This document shows positions 25,652 through 34,671 of a DNA stretch of 64,000 nucleotides, one piece after another; within the stretch, counting starts at the first letter, position 1, and the number at the start of each line of letters is the position of its first letter. The translations under genes were made by a program, and so were the position numbers. Source of the DNA: Halobacillus yeomjeoni (GTDB lineage Bacteria > Bacillota > Bacilli > Bacillales > Halobacillaceae); the NCBI RefSeq assembly GCF_020171525.1, contig NZ_JAIVAI010000002.1:186001-250000 (forward strand). The letters are read 5' to 3'. Under the pieces are notes generated by a model that was not told where the DNA came from, did no database searches, and worked only from the letters and a program-made list of their open reading frames with translations.

Positions 25652-26845
25652 ATGAATCAACAAGGTTACCAAATCAATGAATCAACGTTTTGGAAAGTGG
25701 CGCTCAGTCTTGCACTCGCCTCTTTTTTTACATTTGCAAGCATTTATGCCGTTCAGCCGTTGTTTCCGGTCTTTGTCCAGGACTTTGATATCAGCATTTC
25801 CATGGCCAGTTTATCTCTCTCGCTGACCGTGATAGGACTTATTGTCGGTCTCATCGTCCTCGGCTTTTTATCCGATCGGTACGGGAGAACCATTTTCATC
25901 AAACTCTCTATCATTGGCGCATCCGTTCCCTTACTATTCATTCCAATCATCGATTCATTTACAGTCATTTTGGCGATCCGCTTCATTCAAGGATTCGCTT
26001 TCGCTGGTCTTCCTGCCGCTGCGATCGCTTATGTAAGTGAAGAAATACATTCGAAACATGTGCATGTGGCTACCGCTCTCTATATAGCGAGTAACGTGTT
26101 CGGTGGGATGATGGGACGTGTATTCGCCGGTGCTGTGACGGACTGGCTTTCCTGGGAAAGCTACTTTTACATATTGACCGGGGTGGGCGTCGTCATCGCT
26201 GGGTTGGTAATCGCTTTGCTGCCGCATTCCCGTTCCTTTACACCCAGCGACCTGACGTTCAAGCACGACATCAAGTCATTGAAATTCCACGTGACCAATC
26301 CGACACTCCTATTGATTTTTGGACTCGGAATCATTTTTCAATTGTCCTTCACTGGGATTTGGACATATTTGCCTTTCTATTTGCAAAACAGCCCTTTCTT
26401 CCTTTCCTTAAGCGCCATTTCTTTCTTTTTCTTCGCTTATGGATTGGGGGTCATCGGCTCTCCCTTCGCAGGCTGGCTGGCAGGTCATTTCGGGTTGAAC
26501 AAAGTCCGGTTGATCGGAACCTTCGTCTTTTCTATCGGAATCTGGATGACCTTGATGCCGTGGCTGTGGGCGGTGGCTCTCGGATTGTGTGTCTTATGTT
26601 CAGGATTCTTTACGGCACACTCCCTGACCGCCTCTTCGATCGGGGATTTGGTCACGCACCATAAAGGAAGCGCCGCAAGCCTCTACCTCGTTTCCTACTA
26701 TATCGGTGTCGTCTTCGGTTCATCTGCCCTCAGCCCGATCTGGAATGCTTACGACTGGGAGGGCCTTGTTCTGATTCTCGGTTTTCTTCCACCTGCCTAT
26801 ATGCTGCTGGTAAGGCTTGTTATGAAACGCACAAAAAAGGTATGA
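25652..26845 (+). CDS. Major facilitator superfamily transporter
   Basis: 397 residues, 12 predicted helices. The MFS loop 2-3 motif is GFLSDRYGRTIFIK, and LAGHFGLNKVRLIG is the equivalent in the second half. Sequence resembles the YnfM/AraJ-like drug or sugar efflux branch; the substrate is not evident. ATG with a modest ribosome site (AGGCGGG). Its stop codon lies inside the terminator hairpin. Confidence 0.87.
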   Translation: MNQQGYQINESTFWKVALSLALASFFTFASIYAVQPLFPVFVQDFDISISMASLSLSLTVIGLIVGLIVLGFLSDRYGRTIFIKLSIIGASVPLLFIPIIDSFTVILAIRFIQGFAFAGLPAAAIAYVSEEIHSKHVHVATALYIASNVFGGMMGRVFAGAVTDWLSWESYFYILTGVGVVIAGLVIALLPHSRSFTPSDLTFKHDIKSLKFHVTNPTLLLIFGLGIIFQLSFTGIWTYLPFYLQNSPFFLSLSAISFFFFAYGLGVIGSPFAGWLAGHFGLNKVRLIGTFVFSIGIWMTLMPWLWAVALGLCVLCSGFFTAHSLTASSIGDLVTHHKGSAASLYLVSYYIGVVFGSSALSPIWNAYDWEGLVLILGFLPPAYMLLVRLVMKRTKKV

Positions 26846-26876
26846 TTCCCTGCAGATTGGAATCATACCCTTTTTT
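26833..26876. terminator. Bidirectional terminator between MFS and HD-GYP genes
   Basis: AAAAAGGTATGATTCC and GGAATCATACCCTTTTTT form a long stem with A and T runs on both sides; it overlaps the 3' ends of both convergent genes. Confidence 0.88.
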
Positions 26877-27765
26877 CTTCTATTAAAATGTTTTCAAATG
26901 CATCGACCACTTCTGTATCATAATGTGTTCCTTTCAACTTCTTCAATTCATCAAGAGCGAATTGAGCTGTGAGTGCCTTTCGATAAGCGCGATCTTCGGT
27001 CATTGCATCAAATGTATCACTGACCGCTATGATCTTCGCCTCAAAAAGAATATCCTCTCCACTGATTCTATTGGGGTAACCAGTCCCATTCAACCGCTCA
27101 TGGTGCTGAAGAATGATTTTCGAAATCTCATCATGATATAGTCCTTTCACCATCTCCGCTCCATCTACCGGGTGACGTTTGATGATACCAAATTCTTCAT
27201 CCGTCAACCGTCCGGGTTTATTCAATACTTCAATAGGCGTATGAATTTTCCCTATGTCGTGTAGGATGCTCGATAAATACAACTGCTCAAGTCTCCCCTT
27301 CGGCAGCATCAGCTTCTTGGCAATCTTGATCGCATACTCCGCCACTCTTTCACTATGTTTATAAGTATAGCGGTCCTTTTTCTCCACCTCATCGACCACT
27401 TTTTTCAAATTCAGAACTTCTTCACTTAACTGATAAAAAGTCGGCTCGTTGATGACCCATAAATAAACAACGTCCGAGAGGGTCGTAAAATGAACGGCTT
27501 CCTCCAAATTATAGGCGGTATAGTGGTCACCTGGACCGAGCTTGATCTTCTCGCCGCCCCATTCACATATCATCTCACCGCTAAGGATATAAAAAAACTC
27601 CATGACACCTGGATTGTCACTGGGGTACACGTAAAACATGTGGTCTTTCGTAATGGTTTGAACCATCACTTCAGTCCCCCCGCCCCTGGACAACAGACTG
27701 ATGTCAAAGTGTTCGAATACGACCTGTTCCAAATGTTCCCCGTTCCTTCCAATCGTAAATGTCAA
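26863..27765 (-). CDS. Cupin-HD-GYP protein (second copy)
   Basis: 300 residues. The N-terminal half is a cupin-like barrel (FYILSGEM, KLGPGDHY, about residues 55-95) without the usual His metal set. After a short helix comes an HD-GYP domain with HDIGK and HHERLNGTGYP, the set seen in c-di-GMP phosphodiesterases. Cupin plus HD-GYP in one soluble chain is uncommon. The start is TTG at 27765, 8 nt after AGAGG. It is a paralogue of the gene at 29108-30007. Confidence 0.8.
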   Translation of the reverse strand: MTFTIGRNGEHLEQVVFEHFDISLLSRGGGTEVMVQTITKDHMFYVYPSDNPGVMEFFYILSGEMICEWGGEKIKLGPGDHYTAYNLEEAVHFTTLSDVVYLWVINEPTFYQLSEEVLNLKKVVDEVEKKDRYTYKHSERVAEYAIKIAKKLMLPKGRLEQLYLSSILHDIGKIHTPIEVLNKPGRLTDEEFGIIKRHPVDGAEMVKGLYHDEISKIILQHHERLNGTGYPNRISGEDILFEAKIIAVSDTFDAMTEDRAYRKALTAQFALDELKKLKGTHYDTEVVDAFENILIEEKRV

Positions 27766-27790
27766 TGGAATCACCTCTGATACGGTATAG

Positions 27791-27819
27791 AAAAAGCGAG
27801 CCTCAGTCAGACTCGCTTT
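27791..27819 (-). terminator. Intergenic terminator upstream of the second HD-GYP gene
   Basis: Minus strand: AAAGCGAG and CTCGCTTT pair over an 11-nt loop, then TTCT. It may uncouple the coiled-coil gene from the HD-GYP gene. Confidence 0.6.
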
Positions 27820-27853
27820 CTTTCCCTTATCATATATTATTTTCTGAAAATTC

Positions 27854-28553
27854 TCAATGGAATCCTCCTATGACTCTGACCGGATCGATCCATACCATAC
27901 GATCACCAAATTGCACCCATCTCCAGCTCTGTTCAGCATAGACACCTTTCTCAGCAGCTTTCTTAATAGTTTCGTTTGACATTTTTAATGTCTCATCGTA
28001 TACATCTTGAATGACTTTCTCAAGATCTTCTGTATATTCAAGCGTTTCTTCCAACTCCATCTTAGACGTTTCATTTAAGCTGTCATACAAAGTATTTACC
28101 CTATCATGCAGATTTTTTCTTTCTTCTTCATCAGCGACTAATAATTCAGATGTAACTTCATCCATGATTTTCTCCATATTAAGGAAATCATAACTCAGTT
28201 CATCCATCTTTTCTTCCAACTTGCTTCGCAATCTTTGTTCTTTTTCAATCAAACGATCCATTTGTTCATGTTTATTCGTACCTTTTTCGATTTTTTTAGC
28301 AGTTTCTTTGAGTGCATCTCTCAGTTGATAAATTTCATTTTCTTCTCTGATTTCTCTGACCTTCTGTAAGTATTCAGCTTTCATTCCATTTGATTTATCC
28401 ACTGCTTTTTGGATTTTTTCATTGATTTCCATATTGGTTTCTTCAATATCCTTCAAAGCTTTCACCCGATCTTCATCAATGTCTGCGATGACTGGAGTAG
28501 CACTCCCGAACACAACTCCTACTAACAACATAATTACCATCAGTTTCTTCATC
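27854..28553 (-). CDS. Secreted coiled-coil protein
   Basis: About 232 residues. A signal peptide (to about residue 22) is followed by a long charged helical region (Glu/Lys/Leu heptads, residues about 25-205) likely to form a coiled coil. The C-terminus WVQFGDRMVWIDPVR resembles the end of the small secreted protein at 28808-29095. ATG at 28553 follows GAGAGG by 9 nt. It sits between the two HD-GYP genes, on the same strand. No known family. Confidence 0.72.
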
Positions 28554-28763
28554 TGCCCCATCCTCTCAAATTGATATTAAAATTACAATACACTATGAGG
28601 ACTAATTGACTACGACGCTATAATTATTTGAATCTTTGTTGTTCATTATAATGTGTTACTCCGATTATACCCACCTCACCCGACATAAACTGAACTTTTC
28701 TCACACAAATATGAAAAATATTAAGGTGAATTTGGTATTAATGGATAAAAATTGTAATTCACA

Positions 28764-28797
28764 TAAAAAAAGACCTGTCCTCCTAAAGGACAGGCCT
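28764..28797 (-). terminator. Terminator after the small secreted protein gene
   Basis: Minus strand: GGCCTGTCC and GGACAGGTC pair and are followed by TTTTTTT. Confidence 0.85.
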
Positions 28798-28807
28798 CGC
28801 TAGTTGA

Positions 28808-29095
28808 TTAATACATTCCTCTTGCGGGATCGACAGCAAGAACTTTTTGTCCATCCACTTCGACCCAGATGTAATAATGATCTACTTCAGCACCTGTAGA
28901 ATCTGTCAGATAATCATGGGCCTCTTCTTGAAGTTCAAAAGATGTTTCAGCTGTATCATAATCATAAGATAAGTTTTGACCGGTATTCACGGAAACGGTT
29001 TTATCCGAATCCTTATAGTACTTTGCACTCACGGAACCAGCTGAAAAAGCAAGTATTAAACCAAAGACAAGTAATCCAAATAAAGCCTTCTTCAT
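28808..29095 (-). CDS. Small secreted protein with C-terminal VDPxR motif
   Basis: 95 residues: signal peptide (to about residue 24, VSAKYY) and a short acidic mature part ending in WVEVDGQKVLAVDPARGMY. The ATG is 12 bp past the upstream HD-GYP gene; its GGAGGTG site overlaps that gene's stop region, so the two are translationally close and in one operon. The end is similar to that of the coiled-coil protein. No family recognised. Confidence 0.68.
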   Translation of the reverse strand: MKKALFGLLVFGLILAFSAGSVSAKYYKDSDKTVSVNTGQNLSYDYDTAETSFELQEEAHDYLTDSTGAEVDHYYIWVEVDGQKVLAVDPARGMY

Positions 29096-29107
29096 CTCTT
29101 CACCTCC

Positions 29108-30007
29108 TTAGTCAATCACTTCAGTTTGTATAGAAAAGAACGCATCGACGATGTCCGGATGGAACATCGTTCCTTTATGACGTTCTAATTCTTGAAATGC
29201 TTCATCAACACTCATTGCTTTGCGGTAGACACGATCACTGGTCATGGCATCAAAGGCGTCTACGACGGTGATAATTTGAGCTTGGATGGAAATTTCGTTA
29301 CCTTTGAGTCCATTCGGGTACCCCCGACCGTCATAGCGTTCATGATGCTGCTCCACAACTTTACCTGCTTTGATCAAGTCTAAGCGATTCGTCTGCTCGA
29401 GGGTTTCACGCCCCCAAGTCGTATGTTTTTTCATAATTTCATATTCTTCATCTGTCAATTTTCCAGGCTTGTTCAGTATGTCATCAGGGACTTTGACTTT
29501 CCCGATATCATGGAGGAAAGCTGCAAGGTTCAGCGTATATTTTTCATCTGTAGATAATCCGATTGCATCTCCGATTTTCATAGAGAGATTTTTGATCCTT
29601 TCGCAATGATGAGCCGTATATCCATCCTTTTCTTCCACCCGGACAGCCAAATCCTTCATCTCCTGAAGCATATTGCTGTAGTAGTGAAACTGAGGTTGAG
29701 AGGTCACATATAAAAATTCCACATCGGTTTTGGCAGCGAAAATCGAAGTCTCCTCTACGGGACAGGAGTGGATAGAGTCTCCAGGCATAAGCAACAGGGC
29801 TCCATCAGGTGAGTGAAAGATTAGTTCACCAGACAAGATGGTGACATGCTCAAGAGCAGTCCATCCCTCTTCAGGAATCATCGCCCATCGAGCGCCTTCA
29901 TACAATTTGTGATGAATCACTTCTGTCCCATCTCCAGAGGCAAGTAAAGAAAGTTCCATGTTCTTCAGGAAGACTTTCTCCAATTCATGACTCCGAGTGA
30001 TTTTCAT
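29108..30007 (-). CDS. Cupin-HD-GYP protein (first copy)
   Basis: 299 residues, same layout as its paralogue at 26863: a cupin-like N-terminus (VTILSGEL, LLMPGDSI) and a C-terminal HD-GYP domain with LHDIGK, HHERYDGRGYPNG and DAFDAMTSDR. A c-di-GMP phosphodiesterase or a related metal-dependent phosphohydrolase is expected, with the cupin as ligand sensor (inference). ATG start with AGGAGG. A dyad just upstream of the ribosome site may regulate it. Confidence 0.82.
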   Translation of the reverse strand: MKITRSHELEKVFLKNMELSLLASGDGTEVIHHKLYEGARWAMIPEEGWTALEHVTILSGELIFHSPDGALLLMPGDSIHSCPVEETSIFAAKTDVEFLYVTSQPQFHYYSNMLQEMKDLAVRVEEKDGYTAHHCERIKNLSMKIGDAIGLSTDEKYTLNLAAFLHDIGKVKVPDDILNKPGKLTDEEYEIMKKHTTWGRETLEQTNRLDLIKAGKVVEQHHERYDGRGYPNGLKGNEISIQAQIITVVDAFDAMTSDRVYRKAMSVDEAFQELERHKGTMFHPDIVDAFFSIQTEVID

Positions 30008-30335
30008 GCCTAACCCTCCTAAAGGTATATATTACCATTACTATATACCTAATATTGGATGCAAAAAAATGAATGCAAATTTAGATCATCGTTACTTTTC
30101 ACCAAAACTTCAGACATTCAGCCTAAAAAGTAAACTTCTTCCAATATGCATTCATCTCATGTGATTTGTTCGTTATTCGACACTGTATCAGTGTTTTTAA
30201 TATACACTATCATTCTTAGTTTGAAAAGGATGGCATTCATAAATTTTCAGTCTTTTTAATATAAAAAACGGCTCATCACCCGAGATTCATACGATTGACT
30301 CAAATAAAAACCGGAACAAAAAATTTTATCGACAA
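30008..30335. other. AT-rich 328-bp gap upstream of the first HD-GYP gene
   Basis: Contains the dyad at 30023-30050, a small hairpin ACACTG/CAGTGT followed by TTTTT on the plus strand (about 30179-30200), and no open frame of note. The rest is AT-rich and unassigned. Confidence 0.4.
30023..30050. promoter_or_regulatory. Perfect 9-bp dyad at the first cupin-HD-GYP gene
   Basis: AGGTATATA and TATATACCT are separated by 10 bp, directly before the AGGAGG of the gene. The place and symmetry suggest a repressor operator or an RNA hairpin that affects translation. Confidence 0.45.
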
Positions 30336-30908
30336 TTATTTCAGTGAGGTTTTCCTTGTATATTTTTTCATTGAATCATAAAACTCATCCCATTCTTCAG
30401 GAAAACCGTTGGAACCATATTTATAAATATTCCTTCCCCTTCGAACAAGTTCGAGTTCCCACGTGGTCCCATCCATAACAGGTTCTGAATATTCTTTCCG
30501 CCAATTCAGTACATCCAGCCACTTCATGTGCTCGATGATTTTATCCACGGTCTTTGATTGAACCCGTTTATGATGAACGTCCTCGTCTCCTCCTTGAATG
30601 TGACCCCATTTCATTTTCCTTGTGTTGAAGTCCATTTCTACGAAGAATGTCCCTTCCCAAAATCCACTGGTAGAAAAGTTGAGACCTTGGATTTTTCCAT
30701 AAGCTGCGTTAATCGCTTCGCTGCGATTCCATTGGTGTTCACACTCATGGCAATGATATTCAGGATCATTAATCATGATACAGCAGCCACCTAATACGTA
30801 TTTTCCAGACTCGACCTCTGGTAAGATTTCAGGGCCAGGCATGCCATAGAGAATGGCTGCTGTATGTTTCGAACCACAGACCGGGCACCGCTTATAGTCG
30901 ATCGCCAT
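30336..30908 (-). CDS. Zinc-ribbon protein of unknown function
   Basis: 190 residues. Two CxxC pairs at the N-terminus (CPVCGSKH near residue 7 and CHECEHQW near residue 51) form a zinc ribbon; CC in LGGCCIM lies between. The rest is a soluble domain with no family I recognise. ATG at 30908 follows GGAGGAG by 9 nt; the in-frame codon at 30926 is within the ribosome site. Confidence 0.7.
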   Translation of the reverse strand: MAIDYKRCPVCGSKHTAAILYGMPGPEILPEVESGKYVLGGCCIMINDPEYHCHECEHQWNRSEAINAAYGKIQGLNFSTSGFWEGTFFVEMDFNTRKMKWGHIQGGDEDVHHKRVQSKTVDKIIEHMKWLDVLNWRKEYSEPVMDGTTWELELVRRGRNIYKYGSNGFPEEWDEFYDSMKKYTRKTSLK

Positions 30909-30970
30909 GTCTTCACTCTCCTCCATTTATTTTTTCCATTCTACCAAGGGAAAGTAAAAGCCTGCTTAAT

Positions 30971-31008
30971 AGAAGAGACTTGTACTAACCGAATAGTACA
31001 AGCCTCTC
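30971..31008 (-). terminator. Terminator of the yuiD-like gene
   Basis: Minus strand: AGAGGCTTGTACTA and TAGTACAAGTCTCT pair around a short loop, followed by TCTATT. The T run is weak. Confidence 0.65.
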
Positions 31009-31010
31009 CA

Positions 31011-31478
31011 TCACTTATTTTCAAATTTAGCTGATAATACACCCAGCACGATTCCAAGGATGGCACCACCAGCCACCTCAATCGGCTGATGCCCCAGCAA
31101 TTCTTTCAGTTCTTTCTCCCTCTCGACAAATTCGAAGCTCGGAAAATCGCCGGATAGTTGGGCAAAATTATCTTCCAAATCATTGACCAATTGTGCAATT
31201 TCACCTGTATGACGCCGTATGCCCTGTGCATCATACATGACGATGACACCGAACGTCGTGGCCAGAGCCGTTTCCGTATGGCTTGCTCCTTTATTGGCAG
31301 CCAGATATGCAGCAAGCGCAGATACTCCAGCAGAGTGTGAACTCGGCATGCCGCCTGTGGTCGCCACCTGGCTCCAATCCCATTTTCCAGTCAATTTTTT
31401 GTGAGTTAAAATTTTCATCCCTTGAGCGATTCCGATTGCGGATAGTGCAGTCAAAATTCCTCTATTCATTTTCTTCAC
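31011..31478 (-). CDS. yuiD: YuiD/DUF212 family divergent PAP2-like membrane protein
   Basis: 155 residues. The PAP2-like motif GGMPSSHSAGV is present together with MYDAQGIRRHTGE, both standard for the DUF212 family (distant relatives of acid phosphatases, predicted lipid phosphatases). Hydrophobic helices lie at both ends. GTG start, 7 nt after GGAGG. Single gene. Confidence 0.88.
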   Translation of the reverse strand: MKKMNRGILTALSAIGIAQGMKILTHKKLTGKWDWSQVATTGGMPSSHSAGVSALAAYLAANKGASHTETALATTFGVIVMYDAQGIRRHTGEIAQLVNDLEDNFAQLSGDFPSFEFVEREKELKELLGHQPIEVAGGAILGIVLGVLSAKFENK

Positions 31479-31577
31479 TTTACGCCCTCCGTTTCGAGCT
31501 TTCTTTACAGATTGCTTCTCTTATTTGCATTACCCGAAATCAAAGGTTTTATTCTACCGAATCATTTTTTGATATGT

Positions 31578-31610
31578 AGAAAGGCGGAAATCTTCGCGAC
31601 TTCCGCCCTT
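31578..31610 (-). terminator. Terminator of the 41-residue gene
   Basis: Minus strand: AAGGGCGGAA and TTCCGCCTT pair around an 11-nt loop and are followed by TCTAC; weak T run. Confidence 0.55.
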
Positions 31611-31619
31611 GTATATCAT

Positions 31620-31745
31620 TTACTTGATACGGTCATCCAACCGCTTGCCTGTTTTTGAAATCGTGATCCGTTCTTCTCCGGAACTCGGCTGCACCGCGTC
31701 ACGGCCTTTTTGGATGTTGCGTTTGGATTTGGATTTTTTACTCAT
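31620..31745 (-). CDS. Very small basic protein (41 residues)
   Basis: Reads MSKKSKSKRNIQKG at the start and ends with KTGKRLDDRIK; strongly basic. It has a good ribosome site (AAGGGGTGG, 7 nt before ATG) and its own hairpin after the stop. No family recognised; conservation would decide. Confidence 0.55.
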   Translation of the reverse strand: MSKKSKSKRNIQKGRDAVQPSSGEERITISKTGKRLDDRIK

Positions 31746-31953
31746 TGCTCGTCCACCCCTTTAAAAGTTTGGTACAAAGTTATTTTCTTCTTGATCAATC
31801 AACTTATTCTAAAAATCATTTATGAATCCTCAGCGATTCCTTAATAATAGTCCTGCTTTTCACCGGTACTAGTTGGAATATTATGTTAAGGTTGAATAAG
31901 CGGAATCACAATGAAATTTTCTTCTCTTTTCAAAAGGTATAACAGAAAATCAT

Positions 31954-32217
31954 TTGGATCACTTAAGATCCGGAGGAGGTTTTCTAATAAGAATAATTGT
32001 AAGTAATGCAGCGTTAGCTATCGTCACCGGGATCTCTTTATACTTATTGTTAGACAGTAAGATAACCGGGCTTGTTCTATTCATCAGCCTCAGCATCATT
32101 GCAGATTACATAAGAAAGTTAGAGAAACAAGCCAACATTGAAAAGAAGGAAACAAAAAAAGGTATCATCAGCTATATGATTACAGGACTGATTTTTCTAC
32201 TCATTATTTTAATGTGA
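31954..32217 (+). CDS. Small two-helix membrane protein
   Basis: Up to 87 residues; helices at about residues 11-45 and 70-87 with a charged loop (KLEKQANIEKKETKKG). The start is uncertain: TTG at 31954 has only a weak site, whereas a strong GGAGGAGG at 31972-31979 is followed by no ATG/GTG/TTG in frame, only ATA at 31987. Upstream of and probably cotranscribed with the lipoprotein at 32249. Confidence 0.5.
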   Translation: MDHLRSGGGFLIRIIVSNAALAIVTGISLYLLLDSKITGLVLFISLSIIADYIRKLEKQANIEKKETKKGIISYMITGLIFLLIILM

Positions 32218-32248
32218 TGTTCCATAATCACATAAAGGAGGATGATCG

Positions 32249-32716
32249 ATGAAATATGGTATCAGTGTTTTCGTTACTCTATTGTTCATCATTGCAGGAT
32301 GCTCTTCTGAACCACTGAACCTCTATGAGATTGATGAATCCAAGGTCAGCGAACAATTGAATGGAATCAGTTTCGAATACCTCCTCCCATCAGGGCTGCC
32401 TTTCGAGGCTGAGAGCATTCAAGCTGGACAACCGATAACCAATTCTTCAGAAGTTTTCGTAGTAGAATTTTACGGAGAAGATGGACAAATGATTTCAATG
32501 AATGCATTAAACAGAGAAGTAACTCCTACACTGGAATCCAAAAGTGAAGAAATAGAGGTCGGGGATTACGAAGGGAAGTATTTTAACGAGAATAGTACCG
32601 AATATTTGTTTTGGGAAGTGGAAGGAGTCACATACATTTTGACTTTACCAGCTAAAGAAAGTAATGAAGACTTGGGAAAATCGAATTTGCTCACTATAGC
32701 TGAAAACTTTCAATAA
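32249..32716 (+). CDS. Lipoprotein of unknown function
   Basis: 155 residues with lipobox IIAGC (Cys18). The mature part has alternating beta strands and acidic residues (SEEIEVGDYEGKYF, FWEVEGVTYIL), somewhat like DUF4367-type domains in B. subtilis secreted proteins; no firm family. ATG follows AAAGGAGG. Ends in a bidirectional terminator. Confidence 0.7.
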   Translation: MKYGISVFVTLLFIIAGCSSEPLNLYEIDESKVSEQLNGISFEYLLPSGLPFEAESIQAGQPITNSSEVFVVEFYGEDGQMISMNALNREVTPTLESKSEEIEVGDYEGKYFNENSTEYLFWEVEGVTYILTLPAKESNEDLGKSNLLTIAENFQ

Positions 32717-32745
32717 GGTCTTTAACTTTTCTGGGTACTGAATAA

Positions 32746-32784
32746 AATGAGCGTCACAGGTGATTTTCCTGGACGCTCATTTCT
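32746..32784. terminator. Bidirectional terminator between lipoprotein gene and selO
   Basis: AATGAGCGTC and GACGCTCATT with an inner CAGG/CCTG pair form the stem; T-rich on both sides. Confidence 0.82.
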
Positions 32785-32794
32785 TTGTTTAGAA

Positions 32795-34258
32795 TCAAGT
32801 ACCGCAATACGTTTGATAAGGTAAATCTGAAGGTGCAGGAAGCTTAGTATAGGGTTCTTGTTCCTCTGAATGAGCATAAGGATCAGACAATGCTTCCAAC
32901 AAACGCCCCATCACCGTGTAATCTCCCCGGCTTAACGCTGCTTCCAGTGCCTCTTCGACACGGTGGTTACGAGGAATGACAGCAGGATTCGATTTTTTCA
33001 TCAGTTGGAAAACTTCTTCTTTGGAAGCTTCCTGTCTCTCCAGTCTCGCCTGCCACTGTTTGTACCAGCTCTTGAACTGAGTAGACTCGAAGATCGGCTC
33101 TTCCGGGAACTGATCGAACGTCAGAGCACGGAACGTATTCGTGAAATCCGCCTCATGTTTTTTCATGATATCCAGCAAATCCTCGATGATCGGCTCATCC
33201 TGCCCTTTTGCATCCGCCATACCAAGCTTCGCTCTCATGCCTTCAAGCCAGTGCTCATGGTGAGCTGGATCGAACTGGGCAATCGCAGCCTGAGCGATTT
33301 TCACCGCTTCTTCCTGTTCATCATCAAAAAGCGGTAACATCGCTTCCGCTAAACGAGCCAGATTCCATTTGGCGATCGGAGGCTGATTCATATACGCATA
33401 GCGGCCTTGCGTATCAATCGAACTGAAGACCGTTTTCGGATCATACGTATCCATGAACGCACACGGTCCATAATCAATCGTTTCTCCACTGATCGTCATA
33501 TTATCGGTATTCATCACGCCATGGATAAACCCGACCAGCTGCCACTTGGCAACCAATGCGGCCTGACGCTTGATGACATTCAGGTAAAGACCGAGGTATG
33601 GATTTTCGTCCTCTTTCAACTCCGGGTGATGACGGTCGATAGCGTAGTCGGCAAGTTCCTTAAGTTCCTCGACTCCCAATCCCCTTGCATACTCGAAAGT
33701 ACCGACTCGGAGATGACTGGACGCCACCCGGGTGAGGACCGCTCCTGGGAAATCCGTTTCACGCATCACCGCTTCCCCTGTCGTCGCGACAGCTAAACTG
33801 CGGTTCGTCGGTATACCGAGTGCATGCATCGCTTCACTGATGATGTACTCACGCAGCATCGGGCCAAGATGCGCACGCCCGTCCCCTCTCCGCGAATAAG
33901 GGGTTCGGCCTGAGCCTTTCAGCTGGATATCCAACCGCTCACCGGAAGGCGTAATCTGTTCGCCAAGCAGCAACGCCCGTCCATCCCCAAGGTTGGTAAA
34001 ATGACCGAACTGGTGGCCGGCATAAGCTTGTGCGATCGGATCCGCTCCTTCAGGCACCTCATTTCCTGCAAGGATGGCTGTTCCCTCATCACTACGGAGA
34101 GCTTCAACATCCAGTCCCAACTCTTCAGCTAGATTCCGGTTGAATGCGACCAGCTCTGGAGAGGTCACAGGCGTAGGCTGGGCATGAGAGTAAAACCCGT
34201 CCGGGAGACGTGTATAACTGCTCTCCAAGTTCCAGCCCATATTATATTTTGAATTCAT
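32795..34258 (-). CDS. selO: Protein adenylyltransferase SelO (YdiU/UPF0061)
   Basis: 487 residues, full length. A pseudokinase fold that transfers AMP to protein Ser/Thr/Tyr. Family blocks seen: [50 protein letters not shown] and DYGPCAFMD, the last two holding the catalytic Asn and Asp. The C-terminus ends in YCGT, at the place where eukaryotic SelO has selenocysteine. ATG follows GAAGGTGATCAATC. Single gene. Confidence 0.94.
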   Translation of the reverse strand: MNSKYNMGWNLESSYTRLPDGFYSHAQPTPVTSPELVAFNRNLAEELGLDVEALRSDEGTAILAGNEVPEGADPIAQAYAGHQFGHFTNLGDGRALLLGEQITPSGERLDIQLKGSGRTPYSRRGDGRAHLGPMLREYIISEAMHALGIPTNRSLAVATTGEAVMRETDFPGAVLTRVASSHLRVGTFEYARGLGVEELKELADYAIDRHHPELKEDENPYLGLYLNVIKRQAALVAKWQLVGFIHGVMNTDNMTISGETIDYGPCAFMDTYDPKTVFSSIDTQGRYAYMNQPPIAKWNLARLAEAMLPLFDDEQEEAVKIAQAAIAQFDPAHHEHWLEGMRAKLGMADAKGQDEPIIEDLLDIMKKHEADFTNTFRALTFDQFPEEPIFESTQFKSWYKQWQARLERQEASKEEVFQLMKKSNPAVIPRNHRVEEALEAALSRGDYTVMGRLLEALSDPYAHSEEQEPYTKLPAPSDLPYQTYCGT

Positions 34259-34364
34259 GATTGATCACCTTCATTATTTGACTTCTTTCTATCGTAGCAC
34301 CCTTGCACAAAAAAAGAAAAGCGCCTGACCTTCACGTATTTGAAGTTCCAGACACCCTCTCTTT

Positions 34365-34520
34365 TCATGCTTTTTTGTCTGCTTCCGCCGCGTTTTTTGC
34401 CAACAAGTCTTTGACCTGATTATAGCTCAAACCGGATTGTTGGTTGAGGCGCTTCACCTCATCAATGTCGGTCCCGGCACTCGTTAACCGCCTTTTTGGT
34501 TGTTCTTCATGCTTTCTCAT
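34365..34520 (-). CDS. Small gamma-type SASP-like protein
   Basis: 51 residues: MRKHEEQPKRRLTSAGTDI and a helical second half with YNQVKDLLAKNAAE. The SAGTDIDEVKRLNQQS segment resembles the repeat of gamma-type small acid-soluble spore proteins, which are amino-acid stores in spores; the match is by eye and the protein is shorter than usual. AGGAGGTGTTTGAA precedes the ATG. Confidence 0.55.
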   Translation of the reverse strand: MRKHEEQPKRRLTSAGTDIDEVKRLNQQSGLSYNQVKDLLAKNAAEADKKA

Positions 34521-34671
34521 TTCAAACACCTCCTGAATTTACGTTTTCTAAGTTCCACCTTTTTATGCGAAAAAGAAAAATATGTCGAAATTCTTGTCTT
34601 TAAAAACCATCAAACGGCTATACATAAAAGGTATAATATAGAAAAATAGTGAGTATATGGAGGTGCTCGGC

